Part shown: piece by piece, positions 38,534-47,557 of the stretch | Numbering within the stretch: position 1 is the first letter of the stretch | Layout of the letters: each line of letters begins with the position of its first letter | Assembly (NCBI GenBank): GCA_016180645.1 | Contig: JACPAV010000003.1 | Location: 268,389 to 332,388, forward strand | Source of the DNA: Nitrospirota bacterium | Lineage (GTDB): Bacteria; JACPQY01 | Length of the DNA stretch: 64,000 nucleotides | Direction of reading: 5' to 3' | The notes under the pieces: generated by a model | What the model was told of the DNA's origin: nothing | Database searches by the model: none | The model's input: only the letters and a program-made list of their open reading frames with translations | Translations under genes and position numbers: made by a program

Positions 38534-39388
38534 TCAGTCCTTCAACCGAGTGTTCCGAACGTGGTGTTCGGAATCCAGGAAATACTTCCCTTCCAGCGGG
38601 TCCGGAGGGATCTCGGTCAAGATCCCTGCCTTCACCATTTCATCCAGGTTCTCCGGCCACCGCCTCCGCTCCGACTTGAACCGATTGACCCGTTTCTGAA
38701 GTTCTTCCATGTTCAACCTCGACCCATACTCTTTCATTTTCCGGGAGATTTCCTCTTTTTTCTGGGGATCCCTGGTATCGCTCCACGCCACGGCCAGATA
38801 GTCCAGCGCCATGCTCATGAATTCCTCGTTCTGGTAGACCTTTTCCGCAAGGCCGACGAAGAATTGAGGGGCATTCGGGAGCAGCGTTCCTCGCAGGAGG
38901 GCGTCGGCGGCAGGTTTGAATTCCTTCAGAAAGAAGAAGTGATTGAAGCTGAGGTAGTACCAGAGCTTCCAATTACCAGGGTGGTGCCGCAGGCCGTCCC
39001 ACATGAGTTTGATCCCCTCACGGGCGTCCTTCTTGTCCCAGCCGAGCACCACACCGCCAAAGTAGTAGGCCTCTACGAGCCAAGGATCGAATCCCGTGGT
39101 CGTTCGAAGGTACCCATCCATGGGGGCAATGCGCTCCAAGAACTTTTTCTCGTCACGGCGGACAGCCAGCACGTTCCCGTAGAAGTTGATCGTTTTCACC
39201 CACCACCAATCGCCTGCGAGCGACGCGAAACCGCCCGTCAGTACGCGGCTCGTCCGCACCGCCGGGAAATCCTCGGCCGCCAGCCTCGCTTTCTCACGGG
39301 CCTGATCCAGCGCCCCGGACGATTGCCACACGATGGCGCCCGCGCCCACGAGAAAAAGCGCCGAAAAGAGAGCCTTGAAAACACGCAT
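38534..39388 (-). CDS. Exported tetratricopeptide-like protein
   Basis: This is a 284-residue protein with an N-terminal signal anchor (FKALFSALFLVGAGAIVW) and a helical, aromatic-rich body (WWWVKTINFYGNVL, GNWKLWYYLSFNHFFFL) that looks like degenerate TPR units. I use the ATG at 39388, because a TATAAT box overlaps the alternative ATG at 39403. It leads the ABC-transporter operon, 2 nt before the ATPase. A role as an accessory to that exporter is possible; no known family was recognised. Confidence 0.75.
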   Translation of the reverse strand: MRVFKALFSALFLVGAGAIVWQSSGALDQAREKARLAAEDFPAVRTSRVLTGGFASLAGDWWWVKTINFYGNVLAVRRDEKKFLERIAPMDGYLRTTTGFDPWLVEAYYFGGVVLGWDKKDAREGIKLMWDGLRHHPGNWKLWYYLSFNHFFFLKEFKPAADALLRGTLLPNAPQFFVGLAEKVYQNEEFMSMALDYLAVAWSDTRDPQKKEEISRKMKEYGSRLNMEELQKRVNRFKSERRRWPENLDEMVKAGILTEIPPDPLEGKYFLDSEHHVRNTRLKD

Positions 39389-39401
39389 GCCCGTAGGGGG
39401 C

Positions 39402-39407
39402 ATTATA
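39402..39407 (-). promoter_or_regulatory. Candidate -10 box for the TPR-ABC-pilD operon
   Basis: A perfect TATAAT lies here on the minus strand. The predicted start of transcription falls about 7 nt before the ATG at 39388. The -35 region is poor (TTTCCT at 18 nt). Confidence 0.4.
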
Positions 39408-39450
39408 GGAACGGCACAAGGGAAAAGGAAACGAAGATCGCGGGACGCGA

Positions 39451-40413
39451 TCAGGACCGATTCAATTGGCGGAGATCATTCTCCACCATCATCCGAACCA
39501 TTTCCTCAAAGGACACGTTCGGTTTCCAGCCGAGCTTCTCCCGCGCCCGCGAGGCATCGCCGATGAGATGGTCCACATCCGCCGGTCGGAACAGCTTGGG
39601 GTCCTGCACCACGTGTTTCTTCCAATCCAGGCCCACCGAAGAGAAGGCAATCTCCACGAACTCCTGCACGCTCCGCGACCGGCCCGTAGCCACCACAAAG
39701 TCCGAAGGACCAGGCTGCTGGAGCATCCTCCACATGGCGTCCACATAGTCGCCGGCAAAACCCCAATCGCGCTTCGCCTCCAGATTTCCCAGGGGCAGCT
39801 TCTCGGCCAGACCGAGCTTGATCTTTGCGACCATGTTCGTAATTTTCCTCGTGACGAACTCGATACCCCGCCGCGGCGACTCATGATTGAACAGAATACC
39901 GGACGAGGCAAAGAGATTGTAGCTCTCCCGGTAGTTGACCGTGATCCAGTGCGCATAGACTTTCGCGATTCCGTACGGACTGCGCGGATAGAAACTGGTG
40001 GTTTCCCTTTGGGGAACTTCCTTCGTGTTGCCGAACATCTCGCTCGAGGACGCCTGATAAAATTTCGTATCGGGCTTCATTCGTCGGATCGCCTCAAGCA
40101 CGCGAACCGGCCCCAGCCCCGTGATCTCCGCCGTCAGGACCGGCTGGTTGAAAGAGGTCGGTACAAAGGACTGCGAACCCAGATTGTATACTTCGTCCGG
40201 TTTGTGGTTCCGAACCGCCTCGTCCAGAGAACTCTGGTCGGTCAGATCGCCCTGGACCAGCTCCAGCTTGTCCATAAAGTGCTGGATGCGATCGAATTTC
40301 TCCGTACTGGTCCGCCGGACCATGCCGAAGACCTTGTAGCCTTTCTCGAGGAGCAGTTCCGCGAGATAGGAACCGTCCTGTCCGGTAATGCCGGTGATCA
40401 AGGCTCGTTTCAC
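39451..40413 (-). CDS. gmd: GDP-mannose 4,6-dehydratase
   Basis: This enzyme converts GDP-mannose to GDP-4-dehydro-6-deoxymannose, the first step to GDP-fucose, rhamnose and related surface sugars. The 320 residues show an extended-SDR fold: NAD(P) motif [13 protein letters not shown], catalytic Tyr/Lys in YGIAK, and the NHESPRRG substrate loop diagnostic of Gmd. I use GTG 40413 with GGAGG 7 nt upstream; an upstream ATG lacks a ribosome site. It stands alone, without a partner reductase in the window. Confidence 0.93.
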   Translation of the reverse strand: MKRALITGITGQDGSYLAELLLEKGYKVFGMVRRTSTEKFDRIQHFMDKLELVQGDLTDQSSLDEAVRNHKPDEVYNLGSQSFVPTSFNQPVLTAEITGLGPVRVLEAIRRMKPDTKFYQASSSEMFGNTKEVPQRETTSFYPRSPYGIAKVYAHWITVNYRESYNLFASSGILFNHESPRRGIEFVTRKITNMVAKIKLGLAEKLPLGNLEAKRDWGFAGDYVDAMWRMLQQPGPSDFVVATGRSRSVQEFVEIAFSSVGLDWKKHVVQDPKLFRPADVDHLIGDASRAREKLGWKPNVSFEEMVRMMVENDLRQLNRS

Positions 40414-40512
40414 CTCCCATCCTCCCTTCCGGAACGGACGTTCCATACAAGGCAGGCGGCTTGGGCGCTGTATTGATTCTTCACCGGCGATTACTCTTGA
40501 AAATGGCGGGGG

Positions 40513-41700
40513 CTACTCGAGCATCTCAACGGTCAGGGCGATTCCCTCACCGCCGCCGATGCAGAGGCTGGCCAATCCTCGCTTGAGCTTCCGGTCCTTC
40601 AGCGCGTGCAGCAGGGTGGACAGGATTCGTGACCCGCTGGCTCCAATCGGATGGCCGAGGGCCACGGCGCCGCCGTTGACATTCACCCGATCCAGCTTCA
40701 GACCGAGCTGCTTCGCGGCGACAATGGTCACCACGGCGAACGCTTCATTGATTTCGAATAGGTCAATGTCATCCAAATTCAGCCCGCTCCGTTTGATCGC
40801 GCTCTGGATGGCGGGAACCGGCGCCGTGGTGAACCACTTGGGCTCCTGCGCGGCGTACCCCCAATTGACGATCCGGGCCGTGGGCTTCAGCCCCAGCTCC
40901 TTGACCTTCTCTTGGGTGGCCAGGATCACAGCCGCGCCCCCATCGTTGATGCTGGAGGCGTTCCCGGCGGTCACGGTCCCGTTTTCCTGGAAGGCCGGAC
41001 GAAGGGTCCCCAATTTCTTGACGTCCCCCCGGAAGGGTTCTTCATCCGTATCCACGACGAGGGTTTCCTTTCGGCTCTTGATCTCGACCGGCACGATCTC
41101 GGCCTTGAATTTTCCGCCTTCCGAGGCCTTCTGGGCCCGCGTGTAGGATTCGGCGGCGAACTTGTCCTGCTCCTCGCGCGATACTTCATACTTGGCGCTG
41201 CACGCTTCCGCGCAGGTGCCCATATGGACGTTGTTGTACGGATCCCACAGTCCATCGGAAATCATCGAATCCAAAACCTGACCGTGGCCCATTCGGAAAC
41301 CGGAACGCCCCTCCTTCATCAGATAAGGCGCCTGCGTCATGCTCTCCATGCCGCCGGCCACGGCGAGATCCACCTCGCCCATCATCATGGAACGGGTCGC
41401 CAAGATGACCGCTTCAAGCCCTGAGCCGCAGACTTTGTTGATCGTCAAGGCCGGAACAGAGTCCGGGATTCCGGCCCCCAGCGCGGCCTGCCGGGCCGGG
41501 GCTTGACCCTCGCCCGCCTGGAGCACATTGCCCATGACGCAGAATTTCACGTCCGAGGGTTTCACGCCTCCGCGCTCGAGCGCGGCTTTGATGGCGGTAC
41601 TCCCCAGCTTTGGTGCGGAGACCGCCGCCAATTTCCCCTGAAAACTTCCGATCGGTGTTCTTGCAGACGAGACGATATAAACTTCAGTGTTGGTTGCCAT
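40513..41700 (-). CDS. Acetyl-CoA acetyltransferase (thiolase)
   Basis: This is a 395-residue thiolase. The acylated Cys is C91 (NKVCGSGLEAV), and the second-site residues lie in GGAVALGHPIGASG (His) and SLCIGGGEGIALT (Cys). The length and the MESMTQAP segment fit the biosynthetic acetyl-CoA acetyltransferase class. It is monocistronic. The CoA-transferase pair 2.6 kb away on the other strand suggests ketone-body or acetoacetate metabolism (acetoacetyl-CoA to two acetyl-CoA). Confidence 0.94.
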   Translation of the reverse strand: MATNTEVYIVSSARTPIGSFQGKLAAVSAPKLGSTAIKAALERGGVKPSDVKFCVMGNVLQAGEGQAPARQAALGAGIPDSVPALTINKVCGSGLEAVILATRSMMMGEVDLAVAGGMESMTQAPYLMKEGRSGFRMGHGQVLDSMISDGLWDPYNNVHMGTCAEACSAKYEVSREEQDKFAAESYTRAQKASEGGKFKAEIVPVEIKSRKETLVVDTDEEPFRGDVKKLGTLRPAFQENGTVTAGNASSINDGGAAVILATQEKVKELGLKPTARIVNWGYAAQEPKWFTTAPVPAIQSAIKRSGLNLDDIDLFEINEAFAVVTIVAAKQLGLKLDRVNVNGGAVALGHPIGASGSRILSTLLHALKDRKLKRGLASLCIGGGEGIALTVEMLE

Positions 41701-41874
41701 GACTTGGGGTTAACAAATCACCCTCTCGATGTCAACCGGATGACCGCCCCCCTTCCACTCCGCTCCAGGGACGATGAGCCGAAGGGTCATAGGGTCTTTG
41801 CATCGGCGAACCGGGCCGCGCCGCATTAGGAAAAAACCCTTGAAATAGTTTCTCGGAAGCGTCATGAGGGGCGG

Positions 41875-43851
41875 ATGAACATCTTGAAATCGTTCTTTCT
41901 CCGCCGAGTGCGAGTCTTGCCGGTGCTGGCCGTCTCCCTTCTCGGGAATTCCATCCCGCGGGCTCACGCTTCCGATGCCGCCTGGTTTCAGCTCCAGCCT
42001 GATCTCGAAACCCCCAAGTACGATGGCGTGCAATTCTCCGGATCCCACTATCTCACCATGCGCGATGGTGTGAAGATCGCTTACGATCTCTACCTGCCGA
42101 AAGGCATCCAAGCCGGAGACCGGGTGCCGGCCCTGCTCTGGCAGACCCGATACCTGAGATCCGTTCAACCCCGTTGGCTCACCCGTCTGATTTTCGGCAA
42201 CCAGCCCTATGACCACACCGGCCTCTACGGCAAGATTCGTAATTGGTTCGTCCCCCGAGGCTACGCGTGGATGGACACGGACGTTCGCGGCACCGGGGCT
42301 TCCACCGGTCACGGGATCTGCCCGTATTCCCCGGATGAGATTAAAGACGGGGCGGAAGTCGTCGACTGGATCGTGGCTCAACCCTGGTCGAACGGCCGCG
42401 TGGGATCTCTCGGGGTTTCCTATCCGGGGTCCGCATCCGAGATGCTCCTCATCAATCGACATCCGGCGGTCAAAGCCATCGCGCCCCTGTATGCGATGTT
42501 CGATGCCTACACAGACATCGCCTTCCCCGGGGGCATCCACGCCGTGCGTTTCACCGAGGATTGGCACCATGTCAACATCTCGTTGGACCAAAACACCCCG
42601 GAAGCCATCGCGGGTGCCTGGGTCAAGCTCTTCATCACGGGTGTCTCGCCCGCCATGGAAGACCCGGACAAGTCGATGCTCCGACAGGCCCTTCGGGATC
42701 ACGAGCAAAATTACAACATCCATCGCCAGGCTCTTGGAATCACGTTTCGCGACGACGTGTCGCCGGACGACCCGCGTCCCGGAGGAACGGGAACCGAAAT
42801 TCTGGCCGGCCATCCTCTCGATCCTTCCGGCAGCATCGGGTTGTTCAGCCCGCACAACTACAGGCAGGACATCGAGTCCTCCGGCGCCGCGATCTACGGT
42901 TACACCGGCTGGTTCGACGGGGCGTACACGCACTCCGCCATCAAACGCTTCTTGAACGTCCATACTCCGGGCAGCCGGATGATCATCGGTCCGTGGGGAC
43001 ACGGCGGCGGATGGCAATTCAACCCCTACACCGGATCACGAAAGACATCCTTCAGCCACAACGCAGAACTGCTCCGATTCTTCGACCGGTATCTGAAGGA
43101 CACCCCGACCGGCATCGATGACGAACCTCCGGTGCATTACTTCACCCTGGTGGAAGAGAAGTGGAAGGCGACGGATCGCTGGCCTCCTCCGTCAACTCCT
43201 CACGTTCTCTATTTCAGGGAGAACCACGCGCTCGTAGAAGAACCGCCCGCAGAGGCCGACGCACACGATGAGTATCGGGTCGATCCCACCCACGGAACCG
43301 GGCCGGCGTCCCGGTTCCGAGTCCAGACCCTTCCGGATGCCCCTGTGGCCTATCCCGATCGCAAGGAGCAAGACCGCAAACTTCTTGTCTACCAGTCCGC
43401 GCCGTTGGGTGAGGACGTGGAAGTGACCGGCCACCCCATTGTTACGCTATACGTTGACTCCACTAAGCCGGACGGTTCTTTCTTTGTGTACTTGGAGGAC
43501 GTCGATCCAGAGGGAAATGTAGCCTACGTAACCGAAGGCGAACTTCGTGCCATCCACCGCAAGTTGAGCAGCGGGAAGCCCCCCTATGCGACGGTCGTGC
43601 CCTATCGCACATTCAAGCGTGCGGACGCCATGCCGCTGGCGCCTGGAGAGGTGGCCGAATTGAAGTTCGACATCCTTCCGACTTCGTATATATTTCAGAA
43701 GGGCCACTCCATCCGGCTCGCCCTCGCCGGCGCGGACCTCAGTCACTTCGGTCCGCTCCCCGGATCCCCTCCAACCCTCCGGGTGCACCGAAGCACCCGA
43801 TTTCCGTCCTACATCGAACTCCCGGTTAAGAAGATCGACCCGTTGGATTGA
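41875..43851 (+). CDS. CocE/NonD-family exported hydrolase (Xaa-Pro peptidase S15 type)
   Basis: This is a 658-residue serine hydrolase. A signal peptide (about 1-32, cleavage after RAHA) directs export. The nucleophile is S182 in GVSYPG, the Asp is in TGWFDGAY and the His in IIGPWGHGG, the usual catalytic triad. A C-terminal jelly-roll domain (galactose-binding-like, from about 400) is typical of X-Pro dipeptidyl-peptidase and cocaine-esterase relatives. Substrate unknown; an ester or peptide hydrolase of the periplasm is likely. Confidence 0.9.
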   Translation: MNILKSFFLRRVRVLPVLAVSLLGNSIPRAHASDAAWFQLQPDLETPKYDGVQFSGSHYLTMRDGVKIAYDLYLPKGIQAGDRVPALLWQTRYLRSVQPRWLTRLIFGNQPYDHTGLYGKIRNWFVPRGYAWMDTDVRGTGASTGHGICPYSPDEIKDGAEVVDWIVAQPWSNGRVGSLGVSYPGSASEMLLINRHPAVKAIAPLYAMFDAYTDIAFPGGIHAVRFTEDWHHVNISLDQNTPEAIAGAWVKLFITGVSPAMEDPDKSMLRQALRDHEQNYNIHRQALGITFRDDVSPDDPRPGGTGTEILAGHPLDPSGSIGLFSPHNYRQDIESSGAAIYGYTGWFDGAYTHSAIKRFLNVHTPGSRMIIGPWGHGGGWQFNPYTGSRKTSFSHNAELLRFFDRYLKDTPTGIDDEPPVHYFTLVEEKWKATDRWPPPSTPHVLYFRENHALVEEPPAEADAHDEYRVDPTHGTGPASRFRVQTLPDAPVAYPDRKEQDRKLLVYQSAPLGEDVEVTGHPIVTLYVDSTKPDGSFFVYLEDVDPEGNVAYVTEGELRAIHRKLSSGKPPYATVVPYRTFKRADAMPLAPGEVAELKFDILPTSYIFQKGHSIRLALAGADLSHFGPLPGSPPTLRVHRSTRFPSYIELPVKKIDPLD

Positions 43852-43859
43852 GGTGAACC

Positions 43860-44144
43860 ATGTGGAATCTCAATGACGTCAAACAGATTGAGTACAAATC
43901 AGACTATTCTTTCCTGATCGTTTTTGATGACGGCACCAGTGCTGTCATCGATTTCTCGGGGTACCTGCAACGTGGACCCATTTTTGCCCCACTCAAGGAT
44001 CGCGACTTCTTCCGGCAGGCAAGAATCGAAGGCGGCACTATCGCCTGGCCCAACGGGGCGGACATTGCCCCTGAAACCCTGTACGAGAAGTGCGAACAAG
44101 TTGCTGCGCTCGCGGGAAATAGCGCGCCGAAGCGCGCCAAATGA
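43860..44144 (+). CDS. DUF2442-family protein
   Basis: This is a 94-residue protein of the DUF2442 type (N-terminal [19 protein letters not shown], then DFSGYL and [16 protein letters not shown]). Members are small, soluble and often paired with DUF4160, in possible toxin-antitoxin modules. Here no DUF4160 partner is adjacent; it follows the CocE-like gene by 8 nt and may simply share its transcript. Function unknown. Confidence 0.85.
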   Translation: MWNLNDVKQIEYKSDYSFLIVFDDGTSAVIDFSGYLQRGPIFAPLKDRDFFRQARIEGGTIAWPNGADIAPETLYEKCEQVAALAGNSAPKRAK

Positions 44145-44288
44145 AGCCCGTCCGTAGGCACCGCGGGGACCTCTATCCGTCGAGGATCGATCTGACGGTG
44201 GTTTCTCCCACTTCCAGGCGAAACGTGGAAAAAACCTTGACGGCGGTTATTTGAAAGCCGCGGGCAGTTGGGCTAGGCTACGCCCCGC

Positions 44289-44990
44289 ATGAACAAGGTT
44301 TACAAGAACGCGGATGAGGCCATCTTCGACGTCAAGGACGGCGCGACGATCATGGCCGGCGGATTCGGCCTCTGCGGGATCCCCGAGAACCTCATCGAGG
44401 CCGTGCGCAAGAAGGGGATCAAGAACCTCACCTGCATCAGCAATAATGCGGGCGTGGACAATTTTGGGCTGGGCATCCTGCTCGGCACGCGGCAGATCAA
44501 GAAAATGGTGTCGAGCTACGTGGGCGAGAATGAAATATTCGAGAAGCAATATCTGGATGGCTCGCTTCTTTTCGACATCACCCCGCAGGGCACACTTGCC
44601 GAGCGGATTCGGGCCGCCGGCGCGGGGCTGGGCGGGTTCTACTCGCCGACATCCGCCGGAACCGAGCTGGCGAAAGGCAAGGAAACGCGCGTGATCAATG
44701 GCAAGACATACGTTTTCGAGGAGCCGCTCCACGCCGACTTCGCCTTCGTGAAAGCGTGGAAGGGCGACACCTTCGGAAACCTCGTCTATCGGCTGACCGC
44801 GCAGAATTTCAATCCCCTCATGGCCATGGCCGCCAAGATCACGATCGCGGAGGTGGAGGATCTCGTCGAGCCGGGGCAACTCGATCCGAACTTCATCCAC
44901 ACGCCCGGAATTTTCGTGAAACGAATTTTCAAGGGCGGGAAATTTGAAAAGCGGATCGAGCGAAGAACCGTGAGGAAACGAGGGGCCTGA
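44289..44990 (+). CDS. scoA: 3-oxoacid CoA-transferase subunit A
   Basis: This is the alpha subunit, 233 residues, of a family I CoA-transferase that moves CoA from succinyl-CoA (or another donor) to acetoacetate. The GGFGLCGIPENL motif near the start and the VISNNAG-type segment (ISNNAGVDNFGLG) are conserved. The TGATG overlap with the next gene shows coupling. Confidence 0.93.
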   Translation: MNKVYKNADEAIFDVKDGATIMAGGFGLCGIPENLIEAVRKKGIKNLTCISNNAGVDNFGLGILLGTRQIKKMVSSYVGENEIFEKQYLDGSLLFDITPQGTLAERIRAAGAGLGGFYSPTSAGTELAKGKETRVINGKTYVFEEPLHADFAFVKAWKGDTFGNLVYRLTAQNFNPLMAMAAKITIAEVEDLVEPGQLDPNFIHTPGIFVKRIFKGGKFEKRIERRTVRKRGA

Positions 44991-45646
44991 TGGCGATGAC
45001 GCGCGACCAGATGGCCAAGAGGGCCGGGATGGAACTTCAGAACGGGATGTACGTGAACCTCGGCATCGGCATGCCGACGCTCGTTTCAAACTACATTCCT
45101 GCCGGCGTGACCGTGTTTCTCCATTCTGAAAACGGCCTACTCGGCATCGGCCCCTACCCCTATGAGGGCGACGAAGATGCGGATCTGATCAATGCCGGGA
45201 AGGAAACCGTGACGATGCTTCCCGGTTCCGCGATCTGCGATCACGCGACAAGTTTTGCCATGATCCGCGGCGGCCACATCGACATGTGCATCCTGGGCGC
45301 GCTCGAAATCTCGGAGAAAGGCGACATCGCCAACTGGATGGTCCCCGGCAGCATGGTCAAGGGTCCCGGCGGTTCGATGGACCTTCTCTCGGGCGCCAAG
45401 AAAGTCATCGCGCTCATGACGCATGCCACGAAAGACGGGAAACCGAAAATTCTGAAAGCCTGCAAGCTCCCCCTCGGCGGCCGAGAATCGGTGGACATGA
45501 TTATCACGGATCTCTGCGTCATGGAGATCACGGATTCCGGGCTCGTGCTCAAGGAGACTGCCCCCGGCGTAACGGTCGATCAGATTAAGAAGGCCACCGA
45601 ACCCCCGTTCAAGACCGCGCCGGACCTGACAGAAATTCGGCTGTAG
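44990..45646 (+). CDS. scoB: 3-oxoacid CoA-transferase subunit B
   Basis: This is the beta subunit, 218 residues, carrying the catalytic Glu (E47 in SENGLLG) that forms the CoA thioester. The N-terminal NGMYVNLGIGMPT and GGMGGAMDL-like region (GPGGSMDLLSGAKK) are family features. It forms a heterotetramer with the preceding product. The nearby thiolase supports ketone-body use or synthesis. Confidence 0.93.
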   Translation: MAMTRDQMAKRAGMELQNGMYVNLGIGMPTLVSNYIPAGVTVFLHSENGLLGIGPYPYEGDEDADLINAGKETVTMLPGSAICDHATSFAMIRGGHIDMCILGALEISEKGDIANWMVPGSMVKGPGGSMDLLSGAKKVIALMTHATKDGKPKILKACKLPLGGRESVDMIITDLCVMEITDSGLVLKETAPGVTVDQIKKATEPPFKTAPDLTEIRL

Positions 45647-45796
45647 CGAGCGTTTCGGAAATCTCCTTGGGGTGCCGGTGGCCGCACCTGTGCCAATTCG
45701 AAACTTGATTTCCAGCCTTCAACCTTCCGAGGCGTCAACTGTCATGAGGACCCCGGAGGCGCGCAGATGCCGGAGACGGACGAATCTGGACGCAGA

Positions 45797-46168
45797 TCAG
45801 GTACCGCGAACGATGGTACAAACCTTTCCAAACAGGAACAGGATGTTCATGACTTCTCGGTCGACTGAGATGACCTGAGTGATTTCGCCGTCTTCCATCG
45901 CTTCACGGACACCGCCGTCACCGATCGCCACGAGGCCGAAAATATTCATCGTGCAGGCCGATCCTCTCTTCATCTTGCCGGCGGCCGAGCCGTTGGTGGC
46001 CACCACGGGTTCCGTGTAGATGGAGACCGCAGCAACACCTGTCGGGGTAAACATCCCTGTTGTTGCCACGCAGCCCGAGAAAGCTCCCGTCAGTAGCGTT
46101 ACCAGCATGGCCCCAAATGCGATTCTCCGCGCCGCGCCAATACGAGAATGCCTGCCGTACACATTCAT
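45797..46168 (-). CDS. TRL-like lipoprotein
   Basis: This is a 123-residue exported lipoprotein. The N-terminal signal ends in a lipobox at C33 (LTGAFSGC). The body matches TRL-like proteins (TNGSAAGKMKRGSACTMNIF and GDGGVREAMEDG). The start has GGAGG just upstream; an ATG 18 nt earlier is the alternative. A good promoter precedes it. Function of the family is unknown. Confidence 0.85.
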   Translation of the reverse strand: MNVYGRHSRIGAARRIAFGAMLVTLLTGAFSGCVATTGMFTPTGVAAVSIYTEPVVATNGSAAGKMKRGSACTMNIFGLVAIGDGGVREAMEDGEITQVISVDREVMNILFLFGKVCTIVRGT

Positions 46169-46241
46169 TTTCGCCTCCTTCAGCACTTGGCTGGTTGCAT
46201 GCCGACTGCTCGTAATTTGGGATATAGACCCATTGGAGGCA

Positions 46242-46271
46242 CTTATATTAGACTATATGATGTATTGTCAA
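46242..46271 (-). promoter_or_regulatory. Promoter of the TRL-like gene
   Basis: TTGACA (46266-46271) is followed by AT-rich sequence with TATAAG (46242-46247, 18-nt spacer) or TAATAT (15 nt) as the -10. It lies about 70 nt before the ATG. Confidence 0.6.
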
Positions 46272-46293
46272 GAACATTCTGGCATTTACTCTA

Positions 46294-46321
46294 TTGTTCC
46301 CAGCCTTGCTTAGCTTATTTT
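46294..46321 (+). promoter_or_regulatory. Candidate promoter of the XRE regulator
   Basis: TTGTTC (46294-46299) and TATTTT (46316-46321) are 16 nt apart. Only 7 nt separate the -10 from the ATG, giving an almost leaderless mRNA. Confidence 0.45.
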
Positions 46322-46328
46322 CTGTGCC

Positions 46329-46670
46329 ATGCGAAACGCAGGCACATTCTTGCAACAGGTTGGAAGGCGCATCCGGGAACTCCGAAAACGGAGGAAGTTG
46401 AGCCAGGAGAAGTTGGCGGAGTTGGCCGGGATACATCCCACCCACATGAATCGAATCGAGGCCGGAAGAATCAACATGACCGCGGCCGTTCTCCAGGGGA
46501 TCGGGAAATCGCTGGGTGTTTCAGTTGCGGAGCTGGTTGACGTTGGAGCGGAGCAGGGGGCCGCGGAGGACGACCGGATTCAAAGCTTAGCGAGACGGAT
46601 CAAGCAGTTGAAAACGGAGCGGAAGAAGATCGTATACGACGTTCTCGAAGTGCTGGTACGAACCGGATAG
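46329..46670 (+). CDS. XRE-family DNA-binding regulator
   Basis: This is a 113-residue Cro/C1-type regulator. The helix-turn-helix (LSQEKLAELAGIHPTHMNRIEAG) lies at about 24-46, and a C-terminal helical tail (about 75-110) probably dimerises. Its target is unknown; it sits between the divergent TRL-like gene and the convergent BrnTA operon. Confidence 0.88.
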   Translation: MRNAGTFLQQVGRRIRELRKRRKLSQEKLAELAGIHPTHMNRIEAGRINMTAAVLQGIGKSLGVSVAELVDVGAEQGAAEDDRIQSLARRIKQLKTERKKIVYDVLEVLVRTG

Positions 46671-46752
46671 TCACCGAGAGTTTCCCACCCCACCCCCCCC
46701 TTGCCGGTAGGGTTTGAGGGCGTTCAATCCGCAATCGAAGGCGGGGGGGGCT

Positions 46753-47001
46753 TCAATACTCGTCCACGTGTTCGGAGACGATGATCTTGAGCATCGTCTG
46801 ATAACCGATACCCCGCCTTTGCCCCTTCACCCGCAATTTCTTGATGATGGCCGGGTCGAGGAGAATAGAGGTTGGCATCCGACGAGATTTGGGGCGAACG
46901 ACCGCGGCCGATCCGGAGGAAGCGATATTCCTGCCCAGGTCCCGCCGCTCAAACTCGCGAACCTGCGCGTCGTTCGAAGTTCGACTCGATGCTTGTCTCA
47001 T
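46753..47001 (-). CDS. brnA: BrnA-like antitoxin
   Basis: This is an 82-residue CopG/RHH-type antitoxin. The C-terminal half (MPTSILLDPAIIKKLRVKGQ, then GIGYQTMLKIIV) is the ribbon-helix-helix and dimer region. The ATG has AGGAGG 5 nt upstream, inside the tail of brnT. It would bind BrnT and the operon operator. Confidence 0.85.
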   Translation of the reverse strand: MRQASSRTSNDAQVREFERRDLGRNIASSGSAAVVRPKSRRMPTSILLDPAIIKKLRVKGQRRGIGYQTMLKIIVSEHVDEY

Positions 47002-47320
47002 AAAGCCTCCTTTCGTTCCTTCGCATGGGCCTGCACGAAATCGGCCGGAGTTTGTTCTCGCGCCGGGTGAAGATCAACGCCAGCCGCCGGCCGGAATCCG
47101 TTTGACCGAGCACCAGCCCGCGCCATTCCGCATGAGTCGGATCAACAATCTTCCCGGCGAACAGGTACGCCTCCTGTCTGAAAATGGACTCGATTTCTTC
47201 CGACGTCACCCCATGTTTCAGGTTTTTCATTCGATTGCCTTCGTCCCAATCGACCTCCCCCGGCATCCCCGCAAGATCTTCCAGCCAGCGGGCCGCCTCA
47301 CCGTCCGGCTCAAACTTCAC
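46949..47320 (-). CDS. brnT: BrnT-like toxin (DUF497 RNase)
   Basis: This is a 123-residue BrnT-type RNase toxin. The core VDWDEGNRMKNLKHGVTSEE and the RPISCRPMRRNERRLYE end are the family signature; the catalytic residues lie in the HGV and Arg-rich regions. A GTG at 47320 coincides with the predicted +1, so I take it as the start; an ATG at 47266 would give 105 residues, closer to the usual about 93. It overlaps brnA by 53 nt. Confidence 0.85.
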   Translation of the reverse strand: MKFEPDGEAARWLEDLAGMPGEVDWDEGNRMKNLKHGVTSEEIESIFRQEAYLFAGKIVDPTHAEWRGLVLGQTDSGRRLALIFTRRENKLRPISCRPMRRNERRLYETSIESNFERRAGSRV

Positions 47321-47326
47321 CGGGTA

Positions 47327-47355
47327 AGTATAGCTATTAAATAGCTATGCGTCAA
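47327..47355 (-). promoter_or_regulatory. BrnTA promoter with palindromic operator
   Basis: TTGACG (47350-47355) and TATACT (47327-47332) are 17 nt apart. The spacer and edges hold a perfect 9-bp inverted repeat ATAGCTATT-a-AATAGCTAT (47330-47348), positioned to be covered by an RHH repressor. Only 6 nt lie between the -10 and the GTG start. Confidence 0.8.
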
Positions 47356-47452
47356 CTTGCGCCTTCGCAACCTCGATCCGTACCCAAGGCATTTGGGAAC
47401 AAGGGATTGAGATACGATCGAGCGGAGGCGAGGAGCCGAGAGGCAGACGCGG

Positions 47453-47556
47453 TCAAGCTCTCAGCCGTCAGCTTTCAGCCATCAGGCGGAAAAGAGCCTT
47501 GCCCAAAAGGTTTCAATCTTGAAGCTGAACGCTGACTGCTGATCGCTGAAAGCTTT
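47453..47556. repeat. Degenerate GCTGA-type micro-repeat tract
   Basis: The tract contains repeated CTGAxxGCTGA and CAGCxxTCAGC units (GCTGACTGCTGATCGCTGAAAG and its complement), separated by short unique sequence. Similar tracts occur at 56163-56195, 57200-57235 and 61540-61585. It is non-coding here. Confidence 0.6.
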
Positions 47557-47557
47557 C

